From Phormidium sp. FACHB-1136 (GTDB lineage Bacteria; Cyanobacteriota; Cyanobacteriia; Phormidesmidales; Phormidesmidaceae), in the NCBI RefSeq assembly GCF_014697375.1, contig NZ_JACJRS010000005.1, positions 1 to 64,000 of the forward strand: a stretch of 64,000 bases of DNA. Direction: 5' to 3'. The notes beneath the pieces are model-generated. The model worked only from the letters and a program-made list of their open reading frames with translations. It ran no database searches and was not told where the DNA came from. Both the position numbers and the translations under genes were made by a program. Shown piece by piece: positions 29,205 to 38,609 of the stretch. The stretch's first letter is position 1, and every line of letters begins with the position of its first letter.

Positions 29205-29762
29205 ATGACTCTAACTGCCCCGCAGCGCCTTCTATCCCTTGGCGGACTGGCCCTTAAGCCCAATTCTTCCGCCAATGTTCCTTTTCAGGTTTCCTGGACA
29301 ATTCTGAGAATTGTGGCTGGAATTGTCATGATTCATAATGGTTTGGACAAGCTGACTAATATTGAAAGCTTCGCCGAAGCCTACGTGGCCTATCTGGGGT
29401 TCCCCTTCCCCATCACCCTTAGCTATCTGGCGGCTTTCACAGAGCTGATTGGGGCTCCCCTGGTGGCACTGGGGCTGTTCACCCGTCCGGCGGCCTTGGG
29501 GCTGTTTTTTACCATGGGGGTGGCCATGTATCACCACATCAAGGTGGCGGGCTTTAGTATTCCCTACCTGGAATTGTCGGCCCTGTATGCCGCGACCTTT
29601 CTGTTTTTCTGGGTGAATGGGGCGGGCGCGTTCTCGGTGGATGCCGTCTTGGCTCGATTCATGGCCGGGGTGCAGCGGAATCAGGCCACTGACCAGCGGG
29701 AATCCTTGGAAACGGCCTTCCAGCGGTCTGGCCTGCCCGAAGCCGAAACCCCCACCCGCTAG
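29205..29762 (+). CDS. DoxX-family membrane protein
   Basis: 185 residues. Four TM helices in the DoxX pattern: ILRIVAGIVMIHNGLDKLTN, LSYLAAFTELIGAPLVALGL, TRPAALGLFFTMGVAMYHHI and ALYAATFLFFWVNGAGAFSVD. DoxX relatives are linked to redox or quinone chemistry at the membrane; the precise role is unknown. A charged cytoplasmic tail follows residue 150. The gene is alone, with an AT-rich dyad at its start and a hairpin region after its stop. Confidence 0.85.
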   Translation: MTLTAPQRLLSLGGLALKPNSSANVPFQVSWTILRIVAGIVMIHNGLDKLTNIESFAEAYVAYLGFPFPITLSYLAAFTELIGAPLVALGLFTRPAALGLFFTMGVAMYHHIKVAGFSIPYLELSALYAATFLFFWVNGAGAFSVDAVLARFMAGVQRNQATDQRESLETAFQRSGLPEAETPTR

Positions 29763-29795
29763 ATCACCCAACTAGCCCCTAGGTTCCCGGCCTCC

Positions 29796-29899
29796 AAAAC
29801 CCCGGTTTATAGGTTTCCGGTTTATAGGTTTCTAGAACCCCGGCTACTTGCCCCGTTCATCCGATCTGGATGGTATGGCAAATCAGAAACCGGGGTTTT
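29796..29899. repeat. 13 bp inverted repeat enclosing a 15 bp tandem duplication
   Basis: AAAACCCCGGTTT (29796-29808) is perfectly complementary to AAACCGGGGTTTT (29887-29899). Between them CCGGTTTATAGGTTT occurs twice in tandem (29802-29816 and 29817-29831). The right arm ends in TTTTATTT, so the structure could terminate doxX transcription, although the 78 bp between the arms is long for that. Confidence 0.7.
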
Positions 29900-29940
29900 A
29901 TTTCAGGCGGCGGTTACGGTGCAGACGGAGGCGTAGCGGT

Positions 29941-31458
29941 TTAGCTGGGGGGACGACGACCGATCAACCAGTAGGTCATCATTTGGCCCCGCCCCTTAAC
30001 GGCCACATGGCCCCTGGGCTCAAACAAAAACTTGTCCTTGAGCCTTTCGTAGAATTCTGGAGTCACTTGAATACGCTGGGGAGATCCGGTGGTCTCCATC
30101 CGACTTGCAATGTTCACGGTGTCGCCCCAGAGGTCGTAGGCAAACTTGCGACGACCAATGACCCCAGCTACCACGGGGCCAGTGCTAATGCCAATGCGAA
30201 TTTTGAAGCCTTCGCCATCGGGACGCGGGAATTGCTGGATGGCTTCAGCGATATCGAGGGCAAATTGGGCAATGGCGACATCGTGGCCCTCTTGGGCGGT
30301 GGGCAACCCCCCAGCCACCATGTAGGCGTCGCCAATGGTTTTGATTTTTTCTAGGCGGTAGAACTCGGCCAGTTGGTCGAACATGGAAAACACTTCATTG
30401 AGCATTTTCACGAGCTGCCGGGGGCTCATTTCGGTGGAGGCTGCCGTGAAATCCACCAGGTCGGCAAACAGAACGCTGACTTGGTCGAGGCTTTCGGCAA
30501 TGGTGCGCGACCCCGACTTGAGCCGCTGGGCAATGCGGTAGGGCAGAATATTCACCAGCAACCGATCCGCCTGTTGCCGCTGTTGTCGCAGTTCGTCCTC
30601 CATTTGGCGGCGTTCGCTAATGTCGTGGACAATGCCTTCGTAGTAGATCAACTGACCCTCGGTATCAAACACGCGCCAGATATCTTCACTGACCCAAAAG
30701 GTGCTGCCGTCTTGGCGAAAGACCTCGGATTCGGCATCGGTGATTTTGTCGAAGCGGCTGAGGTAGACCAGGAGTTCTTCCCGGCGCTTGGGTTGCACAT
30801 AAATCTGACGGCTGATGTCCTCGACGGCGGCGATCATGGCATCGGCAGAGTCGTAGCCATAGAGGCGGGCCATGGAAGGGTTAACACTCAGAAATTGGCC
30901 ATGGGCGGTAGTTTTGAAAATGCCCACCGTCGAGTTTTCAAACAGACTGTGGTAATTGAGCTCTGCCGTCTGCCGTGCTTTTTCGAGCTGAAGACGCTCC
31001 TCCACCTCGCGCTGGAGCTGCTGGTTTTTTTGGTGAAGTTGCTGCCGCTGCTGGGCGAGATAAATCTGATTTTGCACCCGCACCAAGACTTCCTGCACCG
31101 AAAAGGGCTTGGCAATGTAGTCGGCTCCACCCGACTGAAACGCCTTCACCTTATCGAGGGAATCCACCAGGGAACTGAGGAAAATGATGGGAATATCGCG
31201 GGTGGCTGGGTTGGTTTTCAGCCGCTGACAGAGGGTATAGCCATCCAGATCGGGCAAGACGATGTCTAGCAGGATGAGGTCGGGGATCTGCTGGGCAATG
31301 GCGGCGAGACCCGACTCGGCATTGGTGGCTTCGCGCAGACGATAGCCCTGTTGAGTGAGCAGCCGAGCTAAAAGGCGACGGGTTTCCACGTCATCGTCGA
31401 TAATGACCAAGTCCATGGCAGGTTGGACGAAATCGGGCGATGGATCCGCGTCTTTCAC
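29941..31458 (-). CDS. Response-regulator adenylate cyclase (REC-PAS-cyclase, class IIIa-like)
   Basis: 505 residues. A receiver domain (about 15-135) has the acidic pair IIDDD, phosphorylatable Asp65 in DLILLDIVLPD and the Lys in IAKPFS. A coiled-coil linker follows, then PAS (about 175-285) and a class III cyclase domain (about 320-500). Metal Asp residues are in LFADLVDFTA and KTIGDAYMVAGG, with the purine-contacting Lys in EKIKTIGD. In FAYDLWGDTVNIASR the purine-selecting residue is Asp, unlike the Thr of the cyclase at 1913-4453, so this is a class IIIa-type adenylate cyclase. Phosphorylation of REC probably controls cAMP output. No histidine kinase is adjacent. Confidence 0.88.
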   Translation of the reverse strand: MKDADPSPDFVQPAMDLVIIDDDVETRRLLARLLTQQGYRLREATNAESGLAAIAQQIPDLILLDIVLPDLDGYTLCQRLKTNPATRDIPIIFLSSLVDSLDKVKAFQSGGADYIAKPFSVQEVLVRVQNQIYLAQQRQQLHQKNQQLQREVEERLQLEKARQTAELNYHSLFENSTVGIFKTTAHGQFLSVNPSMARLYGYDSADAMIAAVEDISRQIYVQPKRREELLVYLSRFDKITDAESEVFRQDGSTFWVSEDIWRVFDTEGQLIYYEGIVHDISERRQMEDELRQQRQQADRLLVNILPYRIAQRLKSGSRTIAESLDQVSVLFADLVDFTAASTEMSPRQLVKMLNEVFSMFDQLAEFYRLEKIKTIGDAYMVAGGLPTAQEGHDVAIAQFALDIAEAIQQFPRPDGEGFKIRIGISTGPVVAGVIGRRKFAYDLWGDTVNIASRMETTGSPQRIQVTPEFYERLKDKFLFEPRGHVAVKGRGQMMTYWLIGRRPPS

Positions 31459-31880
31459 TCAGAATCAACGACCTATGTGAGAGGGCAAGGGACTGATTGA
31501 AGTGTAGCCCAAGGGCTCAGGCAGGACGGAATTATCTGCCTCCTGAGAACGCTGTACCGCCAGCGTCGCTATCCCTCAGGACACTTGCGTTAAAATTCTG
31601 GTGCCTTGTCTGGCTATCCTACTGGGCAAACTCGGATAAAACAACCGGACAAAGGCATGGAAAGTCGGGTATTTGAGGTGGCCTTGGGCTTGGTTTGACC
31701 GAGATCTGGTCACAATTCCCCTAGGACGCATTCTCTCAGGGGCAGTTGATGATTCAAAATAAACCTTATTCCAGTTCAGAGGTGCAGGTTAGCCTGGAAA
31801 ACGCTACCGTTTTTAAGCCAGACTTGTCACATCTGGGCTTGGGATAGACGGGCAATACTTTTGTTGGACTAGGGAGAACT
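31459..31880. other. Intergenic region between the REC-cyclase and the binding protein
   Basis: 422 bp between divergent starts. It contains an imperfect hairpin (AAGCCAGA at 31815 against TCTGGGCTT ending 31840) and a clear ribosome-binding site AGGGAG 4-9 bp before the 31881 start. No gene or known operator is recognised. Confidence 0.4.
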
Positions 31881-33554
31881 ATGGTTGATTTGGCCTCTCG
31901 ATGGCAGCGTTTATCGGTATTAGCAATCGTGCGGCGACGATCCTGGCGGCACGTAATTCAGTTTGTGGCACTGTTTAGCCTCTGTCTGGGGGTGGCCTTG
32001 GGTTGTGCAGGGAATGATCAACCCACCACCGACACCAGCGGCGACAGCAATGGACGGATTTCTCTAGGGACCACCCTCACCGCCCGCACCCTCGACCCCG
32101 CCGATGCCTACGAAACCTTCCCCGGCATTTTGCTGCAAAATTTGGGGGATCGGCTCTACACCTACACCCCCGGCACTACGGACTTGGTGCCTCAACTGGC
32201 TACGGCAATGCCTACCCTTAGCGAGGATGGCCTCACCTACACGATTCCCCTGCGCCAGGATGTCACCCTCCACGATGGCACTCCGTTTACTGCCGAGGTG
32301 ATGGCCTTTTCCATTGAGCGGTTTATGGAAAATGGTGGACGTCCGGCCTACCTGCTGTCGGACAAAATCCAGTCTGTGGAAGCCACGGGTGACTACGAAC
32401 TCACCCTTACCCTCAGCGCTCCCTTTGCGGCGTTTCCGGCCCTGCTGAGTTTTTCGGGGATCACCCCCGTTTCCCCCGCCAGCTACGAAGTGGGGTCAGG
32501 CAAGTTTAACCCCGATAGCTTTGTGGGCAGCGGCCCCTACAAGCTAGCCAGCTTTGCCAGCGACGCCATCAAGCTAGACGTGAACGAAGACTATTGGGGC
32601 GAGGCTCCGGCCAACCAGGGCATCGACATCCAAATTTTCACCAGCCCTGCCAACCTTTACAACACCTTTCAAACGGGCGGGCTAGACGTGGCCTACCAAA
32701 CCCTCGACCCTGAGCAAATTGCTAGCCTGCAACGGGAGGCCGACTCCGGCGGTTGGCAGGTGATTGAGGGCGGCACCAACGTGATTAACTACATGTCCCT
32801 CAATCGACGCATTGAGCCCCTGGAGGACGTACGGGTACGGCAGGCCATCGCCGCCATGGTGGATCGGCCCCTGCTGAATGAGCGGGTGTTCCAAGGCCAA
32901 GCGGAACCGCTCTACAGCCTGATTCCCCCCAGCTTTGAGGTGTCTCAGCCCGTGTTCAAAGACAGCCTGGGCGATGGCAACTTCGAGAAGGCCAGGGAAC
33001 TGCTCACCGAGGCAGGATTTTCGGAAACCAACCCCCTCACCGTGGAAGTGTGGTACCCCTCCGCCTCCACCACCCGCAGCATTGTGGCCAACACCCTCAA
33101 AGAATCCATCGAAACCGCCCTGCCGGGACTGGTAACCGTAGACATTCAAAACACCGAAGGGGCAACCCTGTGGCAAAACGTGGGCCAGGGCATTTACCCG
33201 ATCATCCTCTCCAACTGGTACCCCGACTTCTACGACCCCGATACCTTCCTCCAGCCCTTCCTGGGTTGCGAAACGGGCAGCGTGGAGGCGGGCTGCGAAG
33301 AAGGGGCATCCCAGGCCAATGGTTCTTTCTTCTATAGCACCGAGGCCAACGACCTAATTGCCCAACAGCGGGCCGAACAAGACCCCGTCGCCCGTCAGGC
33401 CATCATTGCCGAACTGCAAACCATGATGGCGGAGGAAGTGCCCTACGTGCCCCTCTGGCAAAACAAGGACTTTGTCTTTGCTCAGGATGGCGTCGGCGGC
33501 GTGGCCATCGAGCCCAGCCAGCAGTTCCTCCTCTGGCGCATCAGTCAGTCCTAA
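31881..33554 (+). CDS. ABC-transporter substrate-binding lipoprotein, family 5 (peptide/nickel type)
   Basis: 557 residues. The long signal region ends in lipobox ALGC near residue 42. The mature part follows SBP family 5: ISLGTTLTARTLDPADAYET, LRQDVTLHDGTPFTAEVMAF, VGSGPYKLASFASDAIKLDV, and RVRQAIAAMVDRPLLNERVF. Such proteins deliver peptides, nickel chelates or opines to an ABC permease. No permease or ATPase of the Dpp/Opp type adjoins it; the exporter at 34387 is a different class. The ligand is therefore unknown and the permease must lie elsewhere. Confidence 0.87.
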   Translation: MVDLASRWQRLSVLAIVRRRSWRHVIQFVALFSLCLGVALGCAGNDQPTTDTSGDSNGRISLGTTLTARTLDPADAYETFPGILLQNLGDRLYTYTPGTTDLVPQLATAMPTLSEDGLTYTIPLRQDVTLHDGTPFTAEVMAFSIERFMENGGRPAYLLSDKIQSVEATGDYELTLTLSAPFAAFPALLSFSGITPVSPASYEVGSGKFNPDSFVGSGPYKLASFASDAIKLDVNEDYWGEAPANQGIDIQIFTSPANLYNTFQTGGLDVAYQTLDPEQIASLQREADSGGWQVIEGGTNVINYMSLNRRIEPLEDVRVRQAIAAMVDRPLLNERVFQGQAEPLYSLIPPSFEVSQPVFKDSLGDGNFEKARELLTEAGFSETNPLTVEVWYPSASTTRSIVANTLKESIETALPGLVTVDIQNTEGATLWQNVGQGIYPIILSNWYPDFYDPDTFLQPFLGCETGSVEAGCEEGASQANGSFFYSTEANDLIAQQRAEQDPVARQAIIAELQTMMAEEVPYVPLWQNKDFVFAQDGVGGVAIEPSQQFLLWRISQS

Positions 33555-33670
33555 TTTCTTGGGCTTTGCGTTAGGCTGACACAGAGCTTGGCCCGTACTG
33601 TCCCTGGGTGGTACGGGTCGCTTCATCGATAGAATTCTAAGCATTCATGCCCCCGAAGGACGCTTTTCCC

Positions 33671-34177
33671 ATGATGAAACTCCTTAGCCCCCTCATGGCG
33701 CTGCTACTGGGCCTTGCCCTCAGTCTTGGTCTCTCCCCCGGCATGGCCCAGGCTACAGGGTTGCAGGGCACCCTGCCAACGAATCCCTCTCTCCACCTGC
33801 TAGCGACGGCCTCGGTGCCCGCTGGTGAGGTGAAAAAATTTGCCAAGGCCTACCAGAGCATCCAAACCATTCGCGATGAGGCTGAGGCCGAAATGGCCCA
33901 GGCCGTGGAAGCCGAAGGGTTTACGGTGGAAGAGTTTAACGCCCTAGCCGACCAAGCCCTAGCCCACAATCAGCCCCCCGATGATGCCGCCGTGGCGGTA
34001 AAGTTTGACAGTGCCATCGAGCGCATTGCCACCCTGCGCCAAGGGGCCGAAGACACTATGGGCAAGGCCATCGAAGCCGCCGGACTGTCCGTTGATCGAT
34101 TCAACGAAATCCTAGAACAATCCGACCAAGACGCCGACCTCTACCAACGCATCGGTGACCAAATCAACGGTCGCTAG
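33671..34177 (+). CDS. DUF4168 family secreted protein
   Basis: 168 residues from ATG 33671. The signal peptide is MMKLLSPLMALLLGLALSLG, with probable cleavage after AQA. The mature protein has two similar helical repeats: VKKFAKAYQSIQTIRDEAEAE followed by VEAEGFTVEEFNALADQAL, and VKFDSAIERIATLRQGAEDT followed by IEAAGLSVDRFNEILEQS. The two halves align, which is the DUF4168 pattern. Function unknown; it is presumably periplasmic. GAAGGACG lies 8-15 bp before the start. A dyad at 34192-34208 follows the stop. Confidence 0.75.
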   Translation: MMKLLSPLMALLLGLALSLGLSPGMAQATGLQGTLPTNPSLHLLATASVPAGEVKKFAKAYQSIQTIRDEAEAEMAQAVEAEGFTVEEFNALADQALAHNQPPDDAAVAVKFDSAIERIATLRQGAEDTMGKAIEAAGLSVDRFNEILEQSDQDADLYQRIGDQINGR

Positions 34178-34191
34178 GGGCAGCGATTGCA

Positions 34192-34208
34192 CAACCCGCA
34201 GCGGGTTG
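34192..34208. terminator. Short strong dyad after the DUF4168 gene
   Basis: CAACCCGC-A-GCGGGTTG, 8 bp arms, 15 bp after the stop. There is no T-run, so a rho-independent role is doubtful. It may stabilise the transcript end. Confidence 0.4.
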
Positions 34209-34386
34209 CGTTGAAGTGGCCTAGGCCATAGCTAGATTCTCGATGAGCGAGGAGACTGGCGTCCCCAGGGTTAGGTTTCGGCCTGCCAAGGCAGGGTTAC
34301 GTTACAGTGGATCAGGCTTGGGTAAGCTGGGTTGTCGTTCAGGATGCCGATGACCTGTGTTGGATTGTCAAGGATTTTGATGCGCC

Positions 34387-36291
34387 ATGGTGGCTACGTC
34401 TTCGCTGTCCGCAGATCGTGAACTGCCCCGCCGTCCTGAGAGTGACTGGCGGCTGTTTTTGCAGATGTGGCCCTACCTCTACAAGCGCCGCCGCATGATG
34501 GTGTTGCCTCTGGTTTTGCTGGTGCCCCTGTCTTTGGCCAATGCTCTCCAGCCCGTGTTGATTGGGCAGGCAATTTCCCTCATTCGCCAGGAGCCTGTGA
34601 TGGCGTTTTTACAGGGGCGTACCCTCCAGGGCGGGCTGAATTTGATTGTGGGCACCCTAGTGGTGACGGTGGCCATTCGTCTGCTGCTGGATGGCTTTCA
34701 AAGCTATCTGGTGCAGGAGGTGGGGCAGCAGATCACCGCCGACATTCGCAACGATTTGTTCTCCCACGTCACCTCCTTGGCCGTGCGATTTTTTGACCGC
34801 ACCCCCGTCGGCAAGCTGATCACCCGCATCACCAGCGACGTGGACGCCCTGGGGGAGGTGTTTTCCACCGGGGCCGTGGGCATTATCACCGACTTGTTTT
34901 CCATCGGTGTGTTGCTGGTGGTGATGTTTACCATGCAGTGGCAACTGGCCCTGATGTTGCTGGGGTTGCTGGTGCCTGTGACCGGGCTGATTATTTTCTT
35001 TCAGCAGCAGTATCGCAAGGCCAACTACAAGACACGGGAACATCTCTCAGAGCTCAACGCCGCCCTGCAAGAAAACATCGCAGGCATCAACGTGGTGCAG
35101 CTTTTTCGGCGGGAACGCTTTAATTCCGAACTGTTTCGGGCCACCAACCAGCGCTATATCACCGCCGTGGATAAGACAATTTTCTACGACTCAGCGGTAT
35201 CCTCCACCCTGGAGTGGATTTCCCTGGTGGCCATTGGCGGCGTGCTGTGGCTGGGGGGGCTGCTGGTAATGCAGGATGCCCTCACCTTTGGGGTGTTAGC
35301 CTCGTTCATTTTGTTTGCCCAGCGGTTGTTCGATCCCCTGCGCCAGTTTGCCGATAAATTCACCGCCATCCAAGCCGGACTCACCGCCGTCGAACGCCTC
35401 ACCGACCTATTCAGCATCCCTGTCGAAATCCGCGACCCCGCCCACCTCAGTGTCGCCGCCACCGCCCCCCCTGCCGCAGAAGTCACGGCGGCTCAACCCT
35501 CGACCCCTGCCCTCCCCGCCACGCCCCCTCTCCCCCTCTCTCCCTCTTCCGCCACCACCCACGCCTCAGAAATCCGCTTCAACCAGGTCACCTTTGGCTA
35601 CAAGGCCGACGAGCCTGTGCTCAAGGATCTCACCTTCACCATTCGTCCCGGCGAAAAGGTGGCGCTGGTGGGGCCAACCGGGGCGGGCAAAAGTTCTATC
35701 ATTCGCCTACTCTGCCGTTTGTACGACATCAACAGCGGCTCGATTTTGCTGGATGGCGTAGACATTCGCGACCTACCCCAAGCGGAACTGCGGCGGCGCA
35801 TGGCCGTGATTTTGCAAGACGGCTTTTTGTTTGCTGGCGATGTGAAAAGCAACATCACCCTAGGGGAGAACTACCCCCTGGAGGCGGTGATCGACGCGGC
35901 GAAAAAGACCAACATCCACGGCCTGATCGAGCAACTGCCCCAGGGCTACCACACCGAACTGCGAGAACGGGGGGCCAACCTCTCCGGGGGGCAAAAGCAA
36001 CTCCTCGCCTTTGCCCGCGCCGCCATCCGCGATCCCGGCATCCTCATCCTGGATGAAGCCACCGCCAACCTAGACGTGGGCACCGAGGCCATGATCCAAG
36101 ACGCCCTAGAACGCCTGCTAGAGAGCCGCACCGCCATCATCATTGCCCACCGCCTTTCCACCATCCGCAACGTAGACCGCATCCTCGTCCTCAAGCACGG
36201 CGAACTGGTGGAACAGGGCACCCATGACGAACTCCTCGCCCTCGATGGCCTCTACTCCAGCCTCTACCGCTTGCAAATGCTGGGGGTTTAA
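34387..36291 (+). CDS. ABC exporter, fused permease and ATPase (MsbA/MDR-like)
   Basis: 634 residues, a half-transporter that probably works as a homodimer exporting lipid or drug-like molecules. Six TM helices lie within about residues 35-320. The nucleotide-binding domain has Walker A VGPTGAGKSSIIRLL, signature LSGGQKQLLAFARA, Walker B ILILDEATANLDV, and the switch His in IIIAHRLSTIRN. An unusual Ala/Pro/Thr-rich linker of about 45 residues (from AATAPPAAEVTAAQPSTPAL) separates the membrane and ATPase halves; most relatives have a short linker. The next gene converges 10 bp after the stop. Confidence 0.92.
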   Translation: MVATSSLSADRELPRRPESDWRLFLQMWPYLYKRRRMMVLPLVLLVPLSLANALQPVLIGQAISLIRQEPVMAFLQGRTLQGGLNLIVGTLVVTVAIRLLLDGFQSYLVQEVGQQITADIRNDLFSHVTSLAVRFFDRTPVGKLITRITSDVDALGEVFSTGAVGIITDLFSIGVLLVVMFTMQWQLALMLLGLLVPVTGLIIFFQQQYRKANYKTREHLSELNAALQENIAGINVVQLFRRERFNSELFRATNQRYITAVDKTIFYDSAVSSTLEWISLVAIGGVLWLGGLLVMQDALTFGVLASFILFAQRLFDPLRQFADKFTAIQAGLTAVERLTDLFSIPVEIRDPAHLSVAATAPPAAEVTAAQPSTPALPATPPLPLSPSSATTHASEIRFNQVTFGYKADEPVLKDLTFTIRPGEKVALVGPTGAGKSSIIRLLCRLYDINSGSILLDGVDIRDLPQAELRRRMAVILQDGFLFAGDVKSNITLGENYPLEAVIDAAKKTNIHGLIEQLPQGYHTELRERGANLSGGQKQLLAFARAAIRDPGILILDEATANLDVGTEAMIQDALERLLESRTAIIIAHRLSTIRNVDRILVLKHGELVEQGTHDELLALDGLYSSLYRLQMLGV

Positions 36292-36301
36292 TCGTGACGG
36301 C

Positions 36302-37087
36302 CTAGGCTCCCTCGGCCCTAGCGGCGACCAGGTTCTCTAGAGCACCAATGCCCTCAATTTCCACCCGCACTTGGTCGCCAAGGGAGAGGGGGCCAACCCC
36401 CGCCGGGGTTCCGGTCAGGATCACATCACCGGGCAGCAGGGTCATGATGTGGCTGATGTAGGTGACCAACTGTCCAGGGTTGAAAATCATTGTTTCAATT
36501 GAAGCGGACTGTACCGGGTCGGGGTTGTTGTTCAAAAAAGTTTGTAGGCGGGCGGCGGAGCTAATTTCCCTCACAATCCAGGGGCCAAGGGGGCAAAAGG
36601 AATCGAATCCCTTGGCCCTTGTCCATTGGCCATCATGTTTTTGAAGATCGCGGGCGGTCACGTCGTTGGCAATGGTGTAGCCCCAGATTTTGGATTGGGC
36701 CTCCTCTAGGGGCACTTGGGCACAACGCTCACCGATGATCAGGGCCAATTCGCCCTCGTAGTCCACCTGTTGAGATTGAGACGGGTAGTAAATGGTGGCC
36801 CCCACCGAGGTAACCGTGGTGGAGGGCTTGAGAAAAATCAGGGGTTCTGGGGGGGGCGGTGTGCCCATTTCGGCGGCATGATCCGCATAGTTTTTGCCCA
36901 CGGCCACCACCTTAGACGGGGCACAGGGAGCCAGAATGGTGTACTGAGTGGGCAGCAATTCCGCCTCTGTGGGCTGGCCCTGGAGCCAGGGGGGCGCATC
37001 CAGCACCTGCACACGGCGATCAGGATGAAGCAAACCGTAGTGGAGTTGCCCAAGGTGGGACTGAACTCGAACGTAGCGCTGCGCCAT
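36302..37087 (-). CDS. Fumarylacetoacetate hydrolase (FAH) family protein
   Basis: 261 residues. Metal and active-site blocks are in place: VAVGKNYADHAAEMG, the acidic ligand in VDYEGELALIIGERC, the TIANDVTARDLQKHDGQWTR region with AKGFDSFCPLGPW, and the C-terminal GDVILTGTPAGVGPLSLGD. Family members are hydrolases, decarboxylases or isomerases of 2-oxo acids (fumarylpyruvate, oxaloacetate, acylpyruvates). Cyanobacterial copies are commonly annotated only at family level. It stands alone, divergent from rpsF across 150 bp. Confidence 0.9.
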   Translation of the reverse strand: MAQRYVRVQSHLGQLHYGLLHPDRRVQVLDAPPWLQGQPTEAELLPTQYTILAPCAPSKVVAVGKNYADHAAEMGTPPPPEPLIFLKPSTTVTSVGATIYYPSQSQQVDYEGELALIIGERCAQVPLEEAQSKIWGYTIANDVTARDLQKHDGQWTRAKGFDSFCPLGPWIVREISSAARLQTFLNNNPDPVQSASIETMIFNPGQLVTYISHIMTLLPGDVILTGTPAGVGPLSLGDQVRVEIEGIGALENLVAARAEGA

Positions 37088-37239
37088 AATACTTGCTAAA
37101 TCTTGATATAATTGTAGATCCTTGTCTTTACGCTAACCGCAAGACCTCTAGTCCCTAGACCATCCTAGGGAGGCTGCTAGGGGGGAATAAAAGCTGTTTT
37201 CAAGGGTGTAAAGGCCATTTTTGTCCATAAGGAGCCTCC

Positions 37240-37569
37240 ATGAAATCATACATGTACGAAACCATGTACATTTTACGTCCCGACCTCAATGATGAGATCG
37301 TCGATGGCACCATCGGTAAATATCAAACCATGCTTAAGGATCAGGGTGCGTCCATTCTGGAAACCCAGCACCGGGGCAAGCGTCGTCTAGCCTACGAAAT
37401 TGACCGCAACCGGGAAGGGATTTACATCCAAATGAACTACACTGGCCCCGGCGAAATTGTGGCTCCTCTGGAGCGGGCCATGCGCTTGAGCGACGACGTG
37501 ATCCGCTTTTTGACCGTCAAGCAAGAAGCCGATGCCCCCGTCGCCGAAGCCGTCGCTGAAGTCGAGTAG
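37240..37569 (+). CDS. rpsF: 30S ribosomal protein S6
   Basis: 109 residues. [20 protein letters not shown] and the core [20 protein letters not shown] are typical of bS6; it binds the central domain of 16S rRNA with S18. A short Ala/Val/Glu tail ends the protein. A strong AAGGAG lies 5-10 bp before the ATG. Unlike in many bacteria, rpsR and ssb do not follow, so the gene is monocistronic, as usual in cyanobacteria. The leader (37100-37239) contains a CCCTAG/CTAGGG pair. Confidence 0.96.
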   Translation: MKSYMYETMYILRPDLNDEIVDGTIGKYQTMLKDQGASILETQHRGKRRLAYEIDRNREGIYIQMNYTGPGEIVAPLERAMRLSDDVIRFLTVKQEADAPVAEAVAEVE

Positions 37570-38014
37570 CCTCTCGTTGTCCTCCGTGCCTCTGCCCTAG
37601 AGCCCTGGGTTCCGTCTATCAGTGCGGCCCATTAGCGTTTTCTGGCTGGGGAAGGTGAGAAGCCATAGTTCCTTTGGGGCTGTGGCTTTTTTGTGGCCTT
37701 TGCCCCCAAACGTTGTCAACAAAGCTGCCCCGCTTCTCAGCCCGATCAACCGTAGGGATGAGGTCTCCTTGGCTGCTGAGGCTGGGCACAAGCCAACCAG
37801 ATTTAGCCCAAAACAGGTGTGCCGATTTTGGCGACAGGTGCTACATTAGCAGCACTTTGGCACGGCCCTGGGTGCGGGATCACGCCATTGCCCAGGGAAA
37901 CGTTGGCCAAAATGCCTACCCTAGGCTGAGTTGCGGGCCAGGGGTGCCCTGGTGAAGGCCGAATGGGGCCGTAATTCAAACACATTGGTTCGTTAGTTGG
38001 ATGGGAGTAGTCTT
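37570..38014. other. Intergenic region after rpsF
   Basis: 445 bp. Short frames cross it but none resembles a protein. A fragment CCAACCAGATTTAGCCC near 37795 matches the tail that accompanies the hairpin repeats at 53246 and 62088, so this may be a decayed repeat copy. A GGGAG ribosome-binding site for the next gene lies near 38003. Confidence 0.4.
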
Positions 38015-38575
38015 GTGGCGCAGTCTCCGTACACAGATAGAAATGAGCAACAGGCCGAGGTGGCTCGCCTCACCGCTGAGCTGGAAATTCGCGATCAGCT
38101 CGTACAACAGCTTTCCCAGGAGCTCTTTCGGTTGGTGAAGGGCAATGCCGGATTTATGCCCAGCCCTGAGGTGTCTGAGCAACACCAGGCCGAAGTTCGT
38201 GCCCTGCGGGATCAACTGCGGGGGGTGGAAAAGCAAATTGACTTTTATCAAGGCCAGCTAGAGGAACGGGATACCGAGGTGGTGCAACTACGCCAAACGG
38301 TGCAGGATCTCACCGACCGCTCCCGTATGTTGGAGCAGGTGGTGCAGGAATTGCCGACGGTCTATCGTCAGAAGTTCTCCGAACGCCTGACCGCCGTAAA
38401 GCAACGGGTCGCCGAACTTCAGCGGGAGAACCGCCAGCTTCAGGCCGAATTGCAGAGCGTCACCTACCGCCTTGCCATGCGCACCCGCCGCAGTCAACGC
38501 CTAGAACTGCCCGCCCTCAGCCAGGAGGGGATGGACGGCCTCTCGCTACCCTCCTTTGGCAGTGCCAGCGCCTAA
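38015..38575 (+). CDS. Npun_F5560-like coiled-coil protein
   Basis: About 186 residues. After a short head (VAQSPYTDRNEQQAEV) comes the characteristic LTAELEIRDQLVQQLSQELF with LVKGN, followed by about 100 residues of continuous coiled coil and a basic tail (YRLAMRTRRSQRLELP). I recognise the opening as the Npun_F5560 family, a cyanobacterial group without known function. GTG 38015 is chosen because GGGAG lies about 7 bp upstream; a TTG at 37997 is the alternative. No membrane segment. Confidence 0.7.
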   Translation: MAQSPYTDRNEQQAEVARLTAELEIRDQLVQQLSQELFRLVKGNAGFMPSPEVSEQHQAEVRALRDQLRGVEKQIDFYQGQLEERDTEVVQLRQTVQDLTDRSRMLEQVVQELPTVYRQKFSERLTAVKQRVAELQRENRQLQAELQSVTYRLAMRTRRSQRLELPALSQEGMDGLSLPSFGSASA

Positions 38576-38609
38576 ACCGTTGGCCCAACCCGCCTCCAAG
38601 CTCAGCCTG

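Noticed and set aside
37622-37955. Two overlapping plus-strand frames after rpsF
   Set aside because: No domain, mutual overlap, and the stretch contains repeat debris.
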